DNA of 64,000 nt from Exiguobacterium sp. s122 (lineage in GTDB: Bacteria > Bacillota > Bacilli > Exiguobacteriales > Exiguobacteriaceae), in NCBI RefSeq assembly GCF_018618475.1, contig NZ_JACSMD010000002.1, positions 283,049 through 347,048 on the forward strand. Direction: 5' to 3'. Made by a program: the position numbers and the translations under genes. Shown piece by piece: positions 55,309 to 64,000 of this stretch; position 1 is the first letter of the stretch; every line of letters starts with the position of its first letter. The notes under the pieces are model-generated. The model saw nothing but the letters and a program-made list of their open reading frames with translations, made no database searches and was not told the origin of the DNA.

Positions 55309-55515
55309 ACGAGCCATTCTTTCTTGTGGATATCCTGTGGATAAACACCGATAGTTATCCACAAGTTATTCACAGGCGAAATGGCTTAACACGAGTGGTT
55401 GAAGGCACTTATCCCCAGTATCCACAGCCCTTATTACTATTATGACTTAATTAATACTATTATACTTACTATGAATTACGACTTTGACTCATTTCACTTA
55501 GGAGGAATTATCCAC
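55309..55515. other. oriC, downstream part (dnaA-dnaN gap) with unwinding region
   Basis: DnaA boxes or near-boxes are at 55325 (TGTGGATAT), 55336, 55355, 55366 (TTATTCACA), 55409 (TTATCCCCA) and 55418 (GTATCCACA), the last two abutting. Directly after them, 55431-55480 is almost pure A+T. Its lower strand reads 3'-AAT-GAT-AAT and GAT-AAT, the form of DnaA-trios that guide strand opening in Bacillus. This is the likely melting site. Confidence 0.82.
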
Positions 55516-56655
55516 ATGCATTTAACGATTCAACGCGATGTATTTATGCAAGCCGTACAAGATGTATCAAAAGCAGTCGCTTCTCGAACGACGATTCCGA
55601 TTCTTACAGGATTGAAGCTTGAAGCACATGCAGATGGATTAACGTTGACTGGAAGTGACACGGAGATTTCGATTGAGCGATTGATTCCTGTAGAAGAGGG
55701 TGGGATTGAACTCATTCAAATCAAACGGGCAGGTAGCGTCGTCTTGAACGCACGATTCCTCGGTGAGATCGTCAAGAAATTGCCAACGAATGAAGTGACG
55801 CTCGAAGTGTCACCGAACTTCATGACGCGCATCGAATCAGGTCAAGCCGAATTCCATTTGAATGGTCTTGACCCAGATGAGTATCCACGTCTTCCGGAAC
55901 TCGCGAGCGACCGTCGCTTCTATCTCCCAGCGGATCTCTTAAAGACGATCATTCGGCAGACGAGTTTTGCCGTATCGTCACAAGAGACACGCCCTGTCCT
56001 AACAGGTGTGAACTTCTCGGCTGAGAAAGGATTCCTCACATGTGTTGCGACGGACAGCCACCGTTTGGCGCTTCGCCGCGCTCGCTTCGAGACAGACAAT
56101 GATTTGACGTTCCAAAATGTTGTCGTCCCGGGCCGCTCGCTCAACGAACTCGCGAAACTGCTCGATCGTGAAGAGTTGCCAATCGAAATCGTTTTGACGG
56201 ATCAGCAAATCTTGTTCCGCATGAAGAACATCTCCTTCTTCTCACGTCTCCTCGATGGGGCCTATCCGGACACGTCACGCTTGATTCCGGAAGAATACCG
56301 GACAGCGGTCCGGATGAATGCAAAAGACTTCCTTCAAGCGATTGACCGTGCTTCACTGTTGGCCCGTGCCGATCGGAATAACGTCATCAAGTTCGTCGCC
56401 GAAGAAGCGACGACGGTTGAAGTAAGTTCGCATTCGCCAGAAGTCGGAAAAGTATCGGAGCGCGTCAGCATCTTGTCACTTGAAGGGGAAGAGCTGAAGA
56501 TTTCGTTTAACTCGAAATTTGTTATGGACGCCCTTCGCGCCCTCGACGCTTCAGAAATCGAGATTCAATTTACCGGTTCGATGCGTCCGTTCATTTTACG
56601 TCCGGTCGAACAAGATAGTGTGCTTCAGTTGATTTTGCCAGTTCGTACATCGTAA
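55516..56655 (+). CDS. dnaN: DNA polymerase III sliding clamp (beta subunit)
   Basis: A ring-shaped processivity factor. The 379-residue protein begins MHLTIQRDVFMQAVQDVSKA and ends 'LILPVRTS', with three clamp domains. 'GVNFSAEKGFLTCVATDSHRLALRR' is diagnostic. The ATG at 55516 follows AGGAGG; an upstream reading runs through the oriC AT-rich part. A strong terminator follows, separating it from yaaA. Confidence 0.97.
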   Translation: MHLTIQRDVFMQAVQDVSKAVASRTTIPILTGLKLEAHADGLTLTGSDTEISIERLIPVEEGGIELIQIKRAGSVVLNARFLGEIVKKLPTNEVTLEVSPNFMTRIESGQAEFHLNGLDPDEYPRLPELASDRRFYLPADLLKTIIRQTSFAVSSQETRPVLTGVNFSAEKGFLTCVATDSHRLALRRARFETDNDLTFQNVVVPGRSLNELAKLLDREELPIEIVLTDQQILFRMKNISFFSRLLDGAYPDTSRLIPEEYRTAVRMNAKDFLQAIDRASLLARADRNNVIKFVAEEATTVEVSSHSPEVGKVSERVSILSLEGEELKISFNSKFVMDALRALDASEIEIQFTGSMRPFILRPVEQDSVLQLILPVRTS

Positions 56656-56672
56656 TTGTGACGAACCGGTAA

Positions 56673-56712
56673 GGGGATGATAAGGTCGTGTGCCTTATCA
56701 TCCCCGTTTTTT
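56673..56712 (+). terminator. dnaN terminator
   Basis: Perfect 13-pair stem GGGGATGATAAGG with CCTTATCATCCCC, seven-base loop, then six T. Confidence 0.9.
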
Positions 56713-56739
56713 GCCTTATTCGACGTTTTTCGATAAACT
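56711..56739 (+). promoter_or_regulatory. Possible yaaA-recF promoter
   Basis: TTGCCT, 17 bases, TAAACT, right after the dnaN terminator. Needed because that terminator should cut off dnaA-dnaN transcripts. Confidence 0.5.
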
Positions 56740-56790
56740 AATAAGTATGGCGATTTTTTGTAATTAGTATGAAGGAAAGGGAGTGACGAC

Positions 56791-57006
56791 ATGAATAAAG
56801 TGTCGATTACAACCGAGTATGTGACACTCGGACAATTTTTAAAATTAGCAGATATCATCTCGAGCGGTGGCCAAGCGAAGTTTTTCTTGGAAGACGTTCA
56901 AATCAAAGTGAACGGGGAAGTAGACCAGCGTCGTGGCCGTAAACTACGCGATGGGGACAAGATTGAAGTCGAAGGCTTCGGAGATTTCCAAATCGAGGGC
57001 AACTAA
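56791..57006 (+). CDS. yaaA: S4-domain protein YaaA (RlbA-like)
   Basis: A 71-residue RNA-binding protein with one S4 fold ('[44 protein letters not shown]' sense). In Bacillus YaaA acts in ribosome assembly. GGGAG precedes the ATG. It ends one base before the recF GTG, so the two are surely co-translated. Confidence 0.93.
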   Translation: MNKVSITTEYVTLGQFLKLADIISSGGQAKFFLEDVQIKVNGEVDQRRGRKLRDGDKIEVEGFGDFQIEGN

Positions 57007-57007
57007 C

Positions 57008-58126
57008 GTGCGTTTAATGTCGATCCGATTGCAAAACTACCGCAACTACGAAGCCCTTGAGCTCGACTTTTCAGAACAGACGAACGTTCTAATCGGGGAG
57101 AACGCCCAAGGGAAAACAAATCTGCTCGAATCGATTTACGTACTTGCGCTGGCTAAATCCCATCGGACGACACAAGATCGCGAGTTGATCGGCTGGGAGT
57201 CCGACGCTGCGCTCATTGAAGGACGGATTCATAAGCGGACGGGTGAAACGGTTCAATCGCTCACGTTCTCCTCAAAAGGGAAGAAAGCGAAACTGAACCA
57301 TCTCGAGCAACGACGCTTAAGTGATTACGTCGGTGCGTTCAACGTCGTCTTATTCGCCCCGGAAGACCTTGCGATTGTCAAAGGGAGCCCTCAAGGGCGG
57401 AGACGATTTTTAGATATGGAGATTGGGCAAGTGAGCCCGATTTATTTGCACGACTTAAATCAATACTTAAAGACGCTGAAGCAACGGAACGCCCTGTTGA
57501 AACAACTGTCGATAAAAGGCGGGGACGAGACGCTACTTGAAGTCCTGACCGATCAGTTGATTGAAGTCGCTGTGAAAATCGTTTCAAGACGACATCATTT
57601 CATCGACCAGCTCGAAAAATGGGCTGGCCCAATTCATGCGGGCATCACGCGAGATATGGAAACGTTGACGATTCAATACGTCTCCGACACGTTCCAAAAA
57701 GAACGTTACCCGAAAGAACAGATGTTTGAAACGTATCGTCAAAAGTTTGATAAAATAAGAGAGAACGAACGAAGACGCGGTGTGACGCTATTCGGTCCAC
57801 ATCGTGATGATTTCGAACTGTTCGTGAACGATCGAAACGTCCAAACGTTCGGTTCACAAGGTCAGCAACGCACTGCGGCCTTGTCACTCAAGTTAGCGGA
57901 GATTGAATTGATTCACGAAGAGGTCGGGGAATACCCGCTCTTATTGTTAGACGACGTCTTGTCAGAACTCGATGATCATCGCCAAACCCATCTGCTCGAC
58001 ACGATGGGCAAAAAAGTTCAAACCATCCTGACGACGACCAATATCGATGGCATTGCCCATGAGACGATTCAACAAGCTAAAGTGTTTCACGTGAAACAAG
58101 GCGAAGTCGAATCGGATTCTGTATGA
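57008..58126 (+). CDS. recF: DNA replication and repair protein RecF
   Basis: An SMC-like ATPase that helps load RecA at gaps. The 372-residue protein has Walker A '[13 protein letters not shown]', the signature '[18 protein letters not shown]' and Walker B '[12 protein letters not shown]'. It is taken to start at GTG (57008), with GAGGG upstream. A perfect parS is embedded in its 3' end. No yaaB/remB gene lies between it and gyrB. Confidence 0.96.
   Translation: MRLMSIRLQNYRNYEALELDFSEQTNVLIGENAQGKTNLLESIYVLALAKSHRTTQDRELIGWESDAALIEGRIHKRTGETVQSLTFSSKGKKAKLNHLEQRRLSDYVGAFNVVLFAPEDLAIVKGSPQGRRRFLDMEIGQVSPIYLHDLNQYLKTLKQRNALLKQLSIKGGDETLLEVLTDQLIEVAVKIVSRRHHFIDQLEKWAGPIHAGITRDMETLTIQYVSDTFQKERYPKEQMFETYRQKFDKIRENERRRGVTLFGPHRDDFELFVNDRNVQTFGSQGQQRTAALSLKLAEIELIHEEVGEYPLLLLDDVLSELDDHRQTHLLDTMGKKVQTILTTTNIDGIAHETIQQAKVFHVKQGEVESDSV
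58083..58098. other. parS site (perfect) inside recF
   Basis: TGTTTCACGTGAAACA, identical to the consensus, within the last codons of recF, about 3 kb right of oriC. Confidence 0.95.
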
Positions 58127-58167
58127 AGCACAATTAAGACGAACACCAATTCATGTATAGTAGGTGA

Positions 58168-60105
<1,938 letters not shown>

Positions 60106-60127
60106 ACAGAAGGGTAGGCAATAACGA

Positions 60128-62698
60128 ATGGCAGAACAGGAAAACATCAAGGATATAAATATTAGCCAAGAGATGCGTACGTCATTCATGGACTATGCGA
60201 TGAGCGTTATCGTGTCACGTGCCCTTCCAGACGTACGAGACGGCTTGAAGCCGGTTCACCGTCGGATTCTTTATGCGATGAACGAGCTCGGTATCCGTGC
60301 AGATAAGCCACATAAGAAGTCGGCTCGTGTTGTCGGTGACGTCATCGGTAAGTATCACCCGCACGGTGATTCGGCCGTCTATGAGACGATGGTTCGTATG
60401 GCGCAAGACTTCAGCTATCGTTATGAGCTTGTCGACGGTCACGGTAACTTCGGTTCGGTCGATGGTGACTCCGCGGCTGCAATGCGTTACACGGAAGCCC
60501 GGATGTCGAAGATTGCGATGGAACTCGTACGTGATATCGGCAAAAACACAATCGATTACCAAGCAAACTTCGATGGAGAAGAGAAAGAACCGGTCGTATT
60601 ACCGGCACGTTTTCCGAACTTCCTCGTAAACGGGACGAGCGGAATCGCCGTCGGGATGGCGACGAACGTACCGCCTCACAACTTGAACGAAGTGATTGAC
60701 GGCGTGCTCGCGCTTACACACAATCCAGACATTACAATCGCGGAGCTCATGCAGCACATTCCAGGACCTGACTTCCCGACAGCCGGTGAAATCTTAGGTC
60801 GGAGCGGCATTCGTCGTGCTTATGAGACAGGTCGCGGCTCGATTACGATGCGTGCGAAAGCCGAGATTGAAGTGTTGAAAAATGGACGGGAACGCATTCT
60901 CGTCCACGAGATTCCGTATCAAGTGAACAAAGCCCGGTTGGTCGAGAAGATTGCCGACTTGGTGCGCGATAAGAAAATCGAAGGCATCACGGATCTTCGA
61001 GACGAGTCGGATCGAAACGGGATGCGCGTCGTCATCGAAGTCCGCCGCGACGCAAACGCGAGTGTCATTTTGAACAACTTGTACAAACAGACACCGATGC
61101 AGACGACGTTCGGTGTTAACATGCTCGCGCTCGTCGGAGGACGACCAAAGACATTGAACATTAAGCAAGCGATTTATCACTATATCGAGCATCAAAAAGA
61201 AGTCGTTCGTCGCCGGACCCAGTTCGACCTCGACAAAGCAGAGGCACGAGCGCATATTCTCGAAGGACTTCGCGTCGCACTCGATCACCTCGATGAAGTC
61301 ATCGCACTCATCCGTAGCACGCGGACCGGTGACGAAGCGCGTGAGAAGTTGATTGCACGTTTCGGTCTCTCGATTGAACAGACGCAAGCGATTCTCGATA
61401 TGCGTCTCCAACGGTTGACAGGACTCGAGCGCGAGAAAATCGAAGGCGAGTATCGTGAAGTTCAAGCGTTGATTGAGGAACTTCGGGCCATTCTTGGCGA
61501 TGACGAGCTCTTGCTCGATATCATCCGCAACGAATTAACTGAAATCAAAGAGCGTTATGGCGATGCACGACGTACGGTCATCCGTACCGACATCGTCGAG
61601 CTTGAAGATGAAGATTTGATCCCGGTGCGTGACATGATGATCACGCTCACGAGTGAAGGCTATATCAAATCGATTCCGACGGATTCATACCGGACCCAAC
61701 GTCGTGGTGGCCGTGGGAAGCAAGGAATGGGAACGAATGACGAAGACTTCGTCTTACGTCTCCTCTCCGCTTCAACGCACGATACGATTCTCTTCTTCAC
61801 GAACTTCGGCCGTGTCTTCCGTCTGAAAGGATATGAAATTCCTGAAATGAGTCGAACGGCGAAAGGGATGCCGATCATCAACTTGATTCAAGTCGATAAA
61901 GGCGAGAAAGTCGAGACGATGATTCCAGTCGACTTCAACAGCTATTTGGCTGAACAAGGCGTCACGGAAGAAGTTGTGGATGATGCGGATGCGGAAGTGG
62001 CAGATGAGCAGTTGTCGCTCGTCTTCATCACGAAGCAAGGTCTCATTAAACGGTCACCGCTCTCGGCATATGCCCGAATCAACAAGAACGGACTTCGCGC
62101 CATCAGCTTGAACGAGACAGATGAGCTCGTGACGGTCCGTCTCGCGAAGAGCGATGATGAGATGTTAATCGTGACACGCGAAGGAATGTCGATTCGCTTC
62201 CCAATCGAAGGTGAAGTTCGTTCGATGGGTCGGACGGCTCGCGGTGTACGTGCCATTCGCTTGAAAAAAGAGGATGATCAAGTCGTATCGATGGAAATCG
62301 TACGGACAACGCAAGATGTCCTGATCATCACGGAAAAAGGTTATGGCAAACGCACACCGATGGACCAGTTCCGTACGCAAGGACGAGGCGGTTCCGGAAT
62401 TATCGGAATCAAGACGGACCGGGGTACTGTCGTCGGAATGCGTGTCGTCGATGAAGACGATGACATCATGCTGATGACCGAGCTCGGTGTTGCGATTCGA
62501 ATCGACTCACAGACCATCTCACAAATGGGTCGCAGTACACGTGGGGTTAAAGTAATGAATATTGAAGATGGCGACCGATTGGCGACCATCGCGAAATTGA
62601 AAAAAGACGAGCTAGAAGAGGAATCGGCAGTCGACATGGAGAATGGATTTGTTGGTGAAGCACCGGAAATCGACCCATCGTCTGAAGAGACCGAGTAA
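60128..62698 (+). CDS. gyrA: DNA gyrase subunit A
   Basis: The cleavage-rejoining subunit. The 856-residue protein has the winged-helix core with catalytic Tyr in '[12 protein letters not shown]' and the quinolone region '[20 protein letters not shown]'. That region keeps the Ser and Glu that are changed in common resistant mutants. The C-terminal pinwheel has the GyrA-box '[10 protein letters not shown]'. It ends in an acidic tail, then a terminator. Confidence 0.98.
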   Translation: MAEQENIKDINISQEMRTSFMDYAMSVIVSRALPDVRDGLKPVHRRILYAMNELGIRADKPHKKSARVVGDVIGKYHPHGDSAVYETMVRMAQDFSYRYELVDGHGNFGSVDGDSAAAMRYTEARMSKIAMELVRDIGKNTIDYQANFDGEEKEPVVLPARFPNFLVNGTSGIAVGMATNVPPHNLNEVIDGVLALTHNPDITIAELMQHIPGPDFPTAGEILGRSGIRRAYETGRGSITMRAKAEIEVLKNGRERILVHEIPYQVNKARLVEKIADLVRDKKIEGITDLRDESDRNGMRVVIEVRRDANASVILNNLYKQTPMQTTFGVNMLALVGGRPKTLNIKQAIYHYIEHQKEVVRRRTQFDLDKAEARAHILEGLRVALDHLDEVIALIRSTRTGDEAREKLIARFGLSIEQTQAILDMRLQRLTGLEREKIEGEYREVQALIEELRAILGDDELLLDIIRNELTEIKERYGDARRTVIRTDIVELEDEDLIPVRDMMITLTSEGYIKSIPTDSYRTQRRGGRGKQGMGTNDEDFVLRLLSASTHDTILFFTNFGRVFRLKGYEIPEMSRTAKGMPIINLIQVDKGEKVETMIPVDFNSYLAEQGVTEEVVDDADAEVADEQLSLVFITKQGLIKRSPLSAYARINKNGLRAISLNETDELVTVRLAKSDDEMLIVTREGMSIRFPIEGEVRSMGRTARGVRAIRLKKEDDQVVSMEIVRTTQDVLIITEKGYGKRTPMDQFRTQGRGGSGIIGIKTDRGTVVGMRVVDEDDDIMLMTELGVAIRIDSQTISQMGRSTRGVKVMNIEDGDRLATIAKLKKDELEEESAVDMENGFVGEAPEIDPSSEETE

Positions 62699-62702
62699 GG
62701 CG

Positions 62703-62738
62703 AAAAGGTTGAACGGAGCTTCCGTTCGACCTTTTTTA
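62703..62738 (+). terminator. gyrA terminator
   Basis: Long stem AAAGGTTGAACGGA with TCCGTTCGACCTTT (one mismatch), three-base loop and T run. Confidence 0.85.
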
Positions 62739-62759
62739 TATAAAGGGGGAGGAATGAGC

Positions 62760-63749
62760 ATGCGATTGGCCATTTCGAACGTTCACGTTGGAATGACGTT
62801 GTTAGCGTCTGTCTCTTCGCTTGAGGCAGGGCTCAAATTAACGAATGAGCATTTACGCTTGTTACGTTTTTTAAAAGTTGATGCGATTGAAGTCGCCCCG
62901 GTTGAGCGCCGTCGCTTCACGCATGAGGAAGAACAAGAAGTCTGTGCAAAGATTCTTCAATATGAACGACACTATAATCAATGGGAAGAACGCATTGCCC
63001 CGAACCCGTATGAAGCGTTAGAGTTTGTACACCAATTGTTCCGTAACGATTATCCGCTCTATGCGGTCGTCGCTTTCTTTACAGATCAACCGCTTCGCAA
63101 AAACCATGTGATCCACCACGCCATTTATCGGGCATTGATTGCGAAATCGTTATCGAAGTATCGCGGCGATGAGCATCGCCTGCAATTTGATTACGGGATT
63201 GCGTCTTATTTTGCGGATGCGAGTTACGCCAAAATTCGAAAATGGTCGCATATGCGCTACTTCACGAAAATGGAACGGGAACTACTCTATCAACATCCAC
63301 TCGTCTCGGAGTCGATGCTACCAAAAGATCAGACACTGCGTCAGCGTGTTAGCAAATTGATTATCGAGCATCATGAACGGTTGGACGGATCAGGATTCCC
63401 CCATCGATTAGAAGAACGTGAACTCCATCCGGCATCACCACTGTTTATCGTGGCGGATCGTTTTTGCCAATTGACGGCACCGCGCACGTTCCGTCAGGCG
63501 CTGACACCGGAAGAAGCATATTTCTATATGTGGCAAAATGAAGCGTATGATGAAGAAGCGTTAACGCTATTGGCGACGTTACTCGGTTTTTTTGAAGTCG
63601 GACGGAACGTCGTACTGAGTAGCGGTGTCCGCGGGATCATTCAACACTATACCCCTCGTGTTGAACAACCGATTGTCATTGCTGAAAAGGATCAAGAAAC
63701 GTATGATTTAACGCGGCTAGATGAGGTACGAATCATTGCGTTTCAATAA
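62760..63749 (+). CDS. Degenerate HD-GYP domain protein
   Basis: A 329-residue protein related to cyclic-di-GMP phosphodiesterases. The N-terminal 110 residues resemble the usual extra domain of stand-alone HD-GYP proteins. The GYP part is well kept (HHERLDGSGFP at 204-214), as is 'VADRFCQLTAPRTFRQALTPEEA'. But the HD dyad of the 'LLHDIGK' motif reads FADASY (Ala152-Asp153), losing one metal ligand, so catalysis is doubtful. ATG at 62760 suits the GGGAGG spacing. It sits between gyrA and the rRNA promoter. Confidence 0.82.
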   Translation: MRLAISNVHVGMTLLASVSSLEAGLKLTNEHLRLLRFLKVDAIEVAPVERRRFTHEEEQEVCAKILQYERHYNQWEERIAPNPYEALEFVHQLFRNDYPLYAVVAFFTDQPLRKNHVIHHAIYRALIAKSLSKYRGDEHRLQFDYGIASYFADASYAKIRKWSHMRYFTKMERELLYQHPLVSESMLPKDQTLRQRVSKLIIEHHERLDGSGFPHRLEERELHPASPLFIVADRFCQLTAPRTFRQALTPEEAYFYMWQNEAYDEEALTLLATLLGFFEVGRNVVLSSGVRGIIQHYTPRVEQPIVIAEKDQETYDLTRLDEVRIIAFQ

Positions 63750-63805
63750 TGGGCAGCGTGTTTCTTCTATATAGTGACCACGTATGAAACATGCTGTTAC
63801 CTCTT

Positions 63806-63859
63806 ATTTTAAAATATTTTATTTTTATAGTTGACGAATGGAAAAGCAGGTGCTATTAT
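63806..63859 (+). promoter_or_regulatory. rRNA operon promoter with UP element
   Basis: TTGACG (63831-63836), 17 bases, TATTAT (63854-63859), preceded by an A/T-only stretch at about 63806-63828 fitting an UP element. The leader then holds CTTTGAAAACTGAAC at 63890-63904, common before Bacilli 16S genes. Confidence 0.85.
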
Positions 63860-63974
63860 AAATGAGTCGCTAAGAGCGGCAGACGAACTTTGAAAACTGA
63901 ACGATGAGGCAAAAAAAGTTTTACAATTTTTGAATGAAGCGCAAGCTTCGTCATTTTCAAGAGCTATATCAAAT

Positions 63975-64000
63975 TCTTTGGAGAGTTTGATCCTGGCTCA
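63975..64000 (+). rRNA. 16S ribosomal RNA, 5' end (cut by window edge)
   Basis: GAGAGTTTGATCCTGGCTCA at 63981-64000 is the universal 16S start (27F primer site). By alignment with E. coli numbering, base 1 falls near 63975. Only about 26 bases are present. Confidence 0.97.

Overview
The window is the replication-origin region of a low-to-moderate GC Firmicute of class Bacilli. Exiguobacterium or a close relative is my best guess. That guess is inferred from gene content: Bacillus-type origin synteny, a Noc protein, Fur, CcpA and PurR operator types, and ParB without an adjacent Soj. It is not proven by a search.

Layout. Bases 1-26,500 are accessory and mixed in strand: a cut DegV gene; an adaptive-response DNA-repair operon (adaA-alkA-ogt); mprF; a secreted GH16 beta-glucanase behind a CcpA-controlled promoter; a DUF1349/Nudix/LURP-one cluster; a HAD phosphatase; a domain-permuted GH3 beta-glucosidase with a coupled esterase; a nucleotidyltransferase; the rRNA helicase DbpA; a secreted HNH nuclease with a small acidic partner; msrA; small membrane proteins; and a VOC protein. 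A four-gene Dlt-like acylation cassette (carrier protein, adenylating ligase, MBOAT acyltransferase, SGNH esterase) lies behind a Fur box and is the most unusual unit in the window.

Bases 26,500-53,140 are the conserved left arm, almost wholly on the minus (leading) strand: rlmH, a CxxH/CxxC protein, htrA, walJIHKR, purA, dnaB, rplI, gdpP, rpsR-ssb-rpsF, ychF, a DUF951 gene, mscS, parB, noc, rsmG, mnmG, mnmE, yidC, rnpA and rpmH. soj (parA) is not between parB and noc, and jag (khpB) is not between mnmE and yidC. The second gap holds a nucleotidyltransferase and a DUF308 membrane protein.

Bases 53,140-55,516 form a bipartite oriC around dnaA, with many DnaA boxes on both sides and an AT-rich unwinding region before dnaN. 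The right arm on the plus strand is dnaN, yaaA, recF, gyrB, gyrA and a degenerate HD-GYP gene. A strong rRNA promoter then leads into the 5' end of a 16S rRNA gene at the window edge. parS sites and a Noc-type palindrome flank the origin. No CRISPR array, insertion sequence, prophage or tRNA gene was seen.
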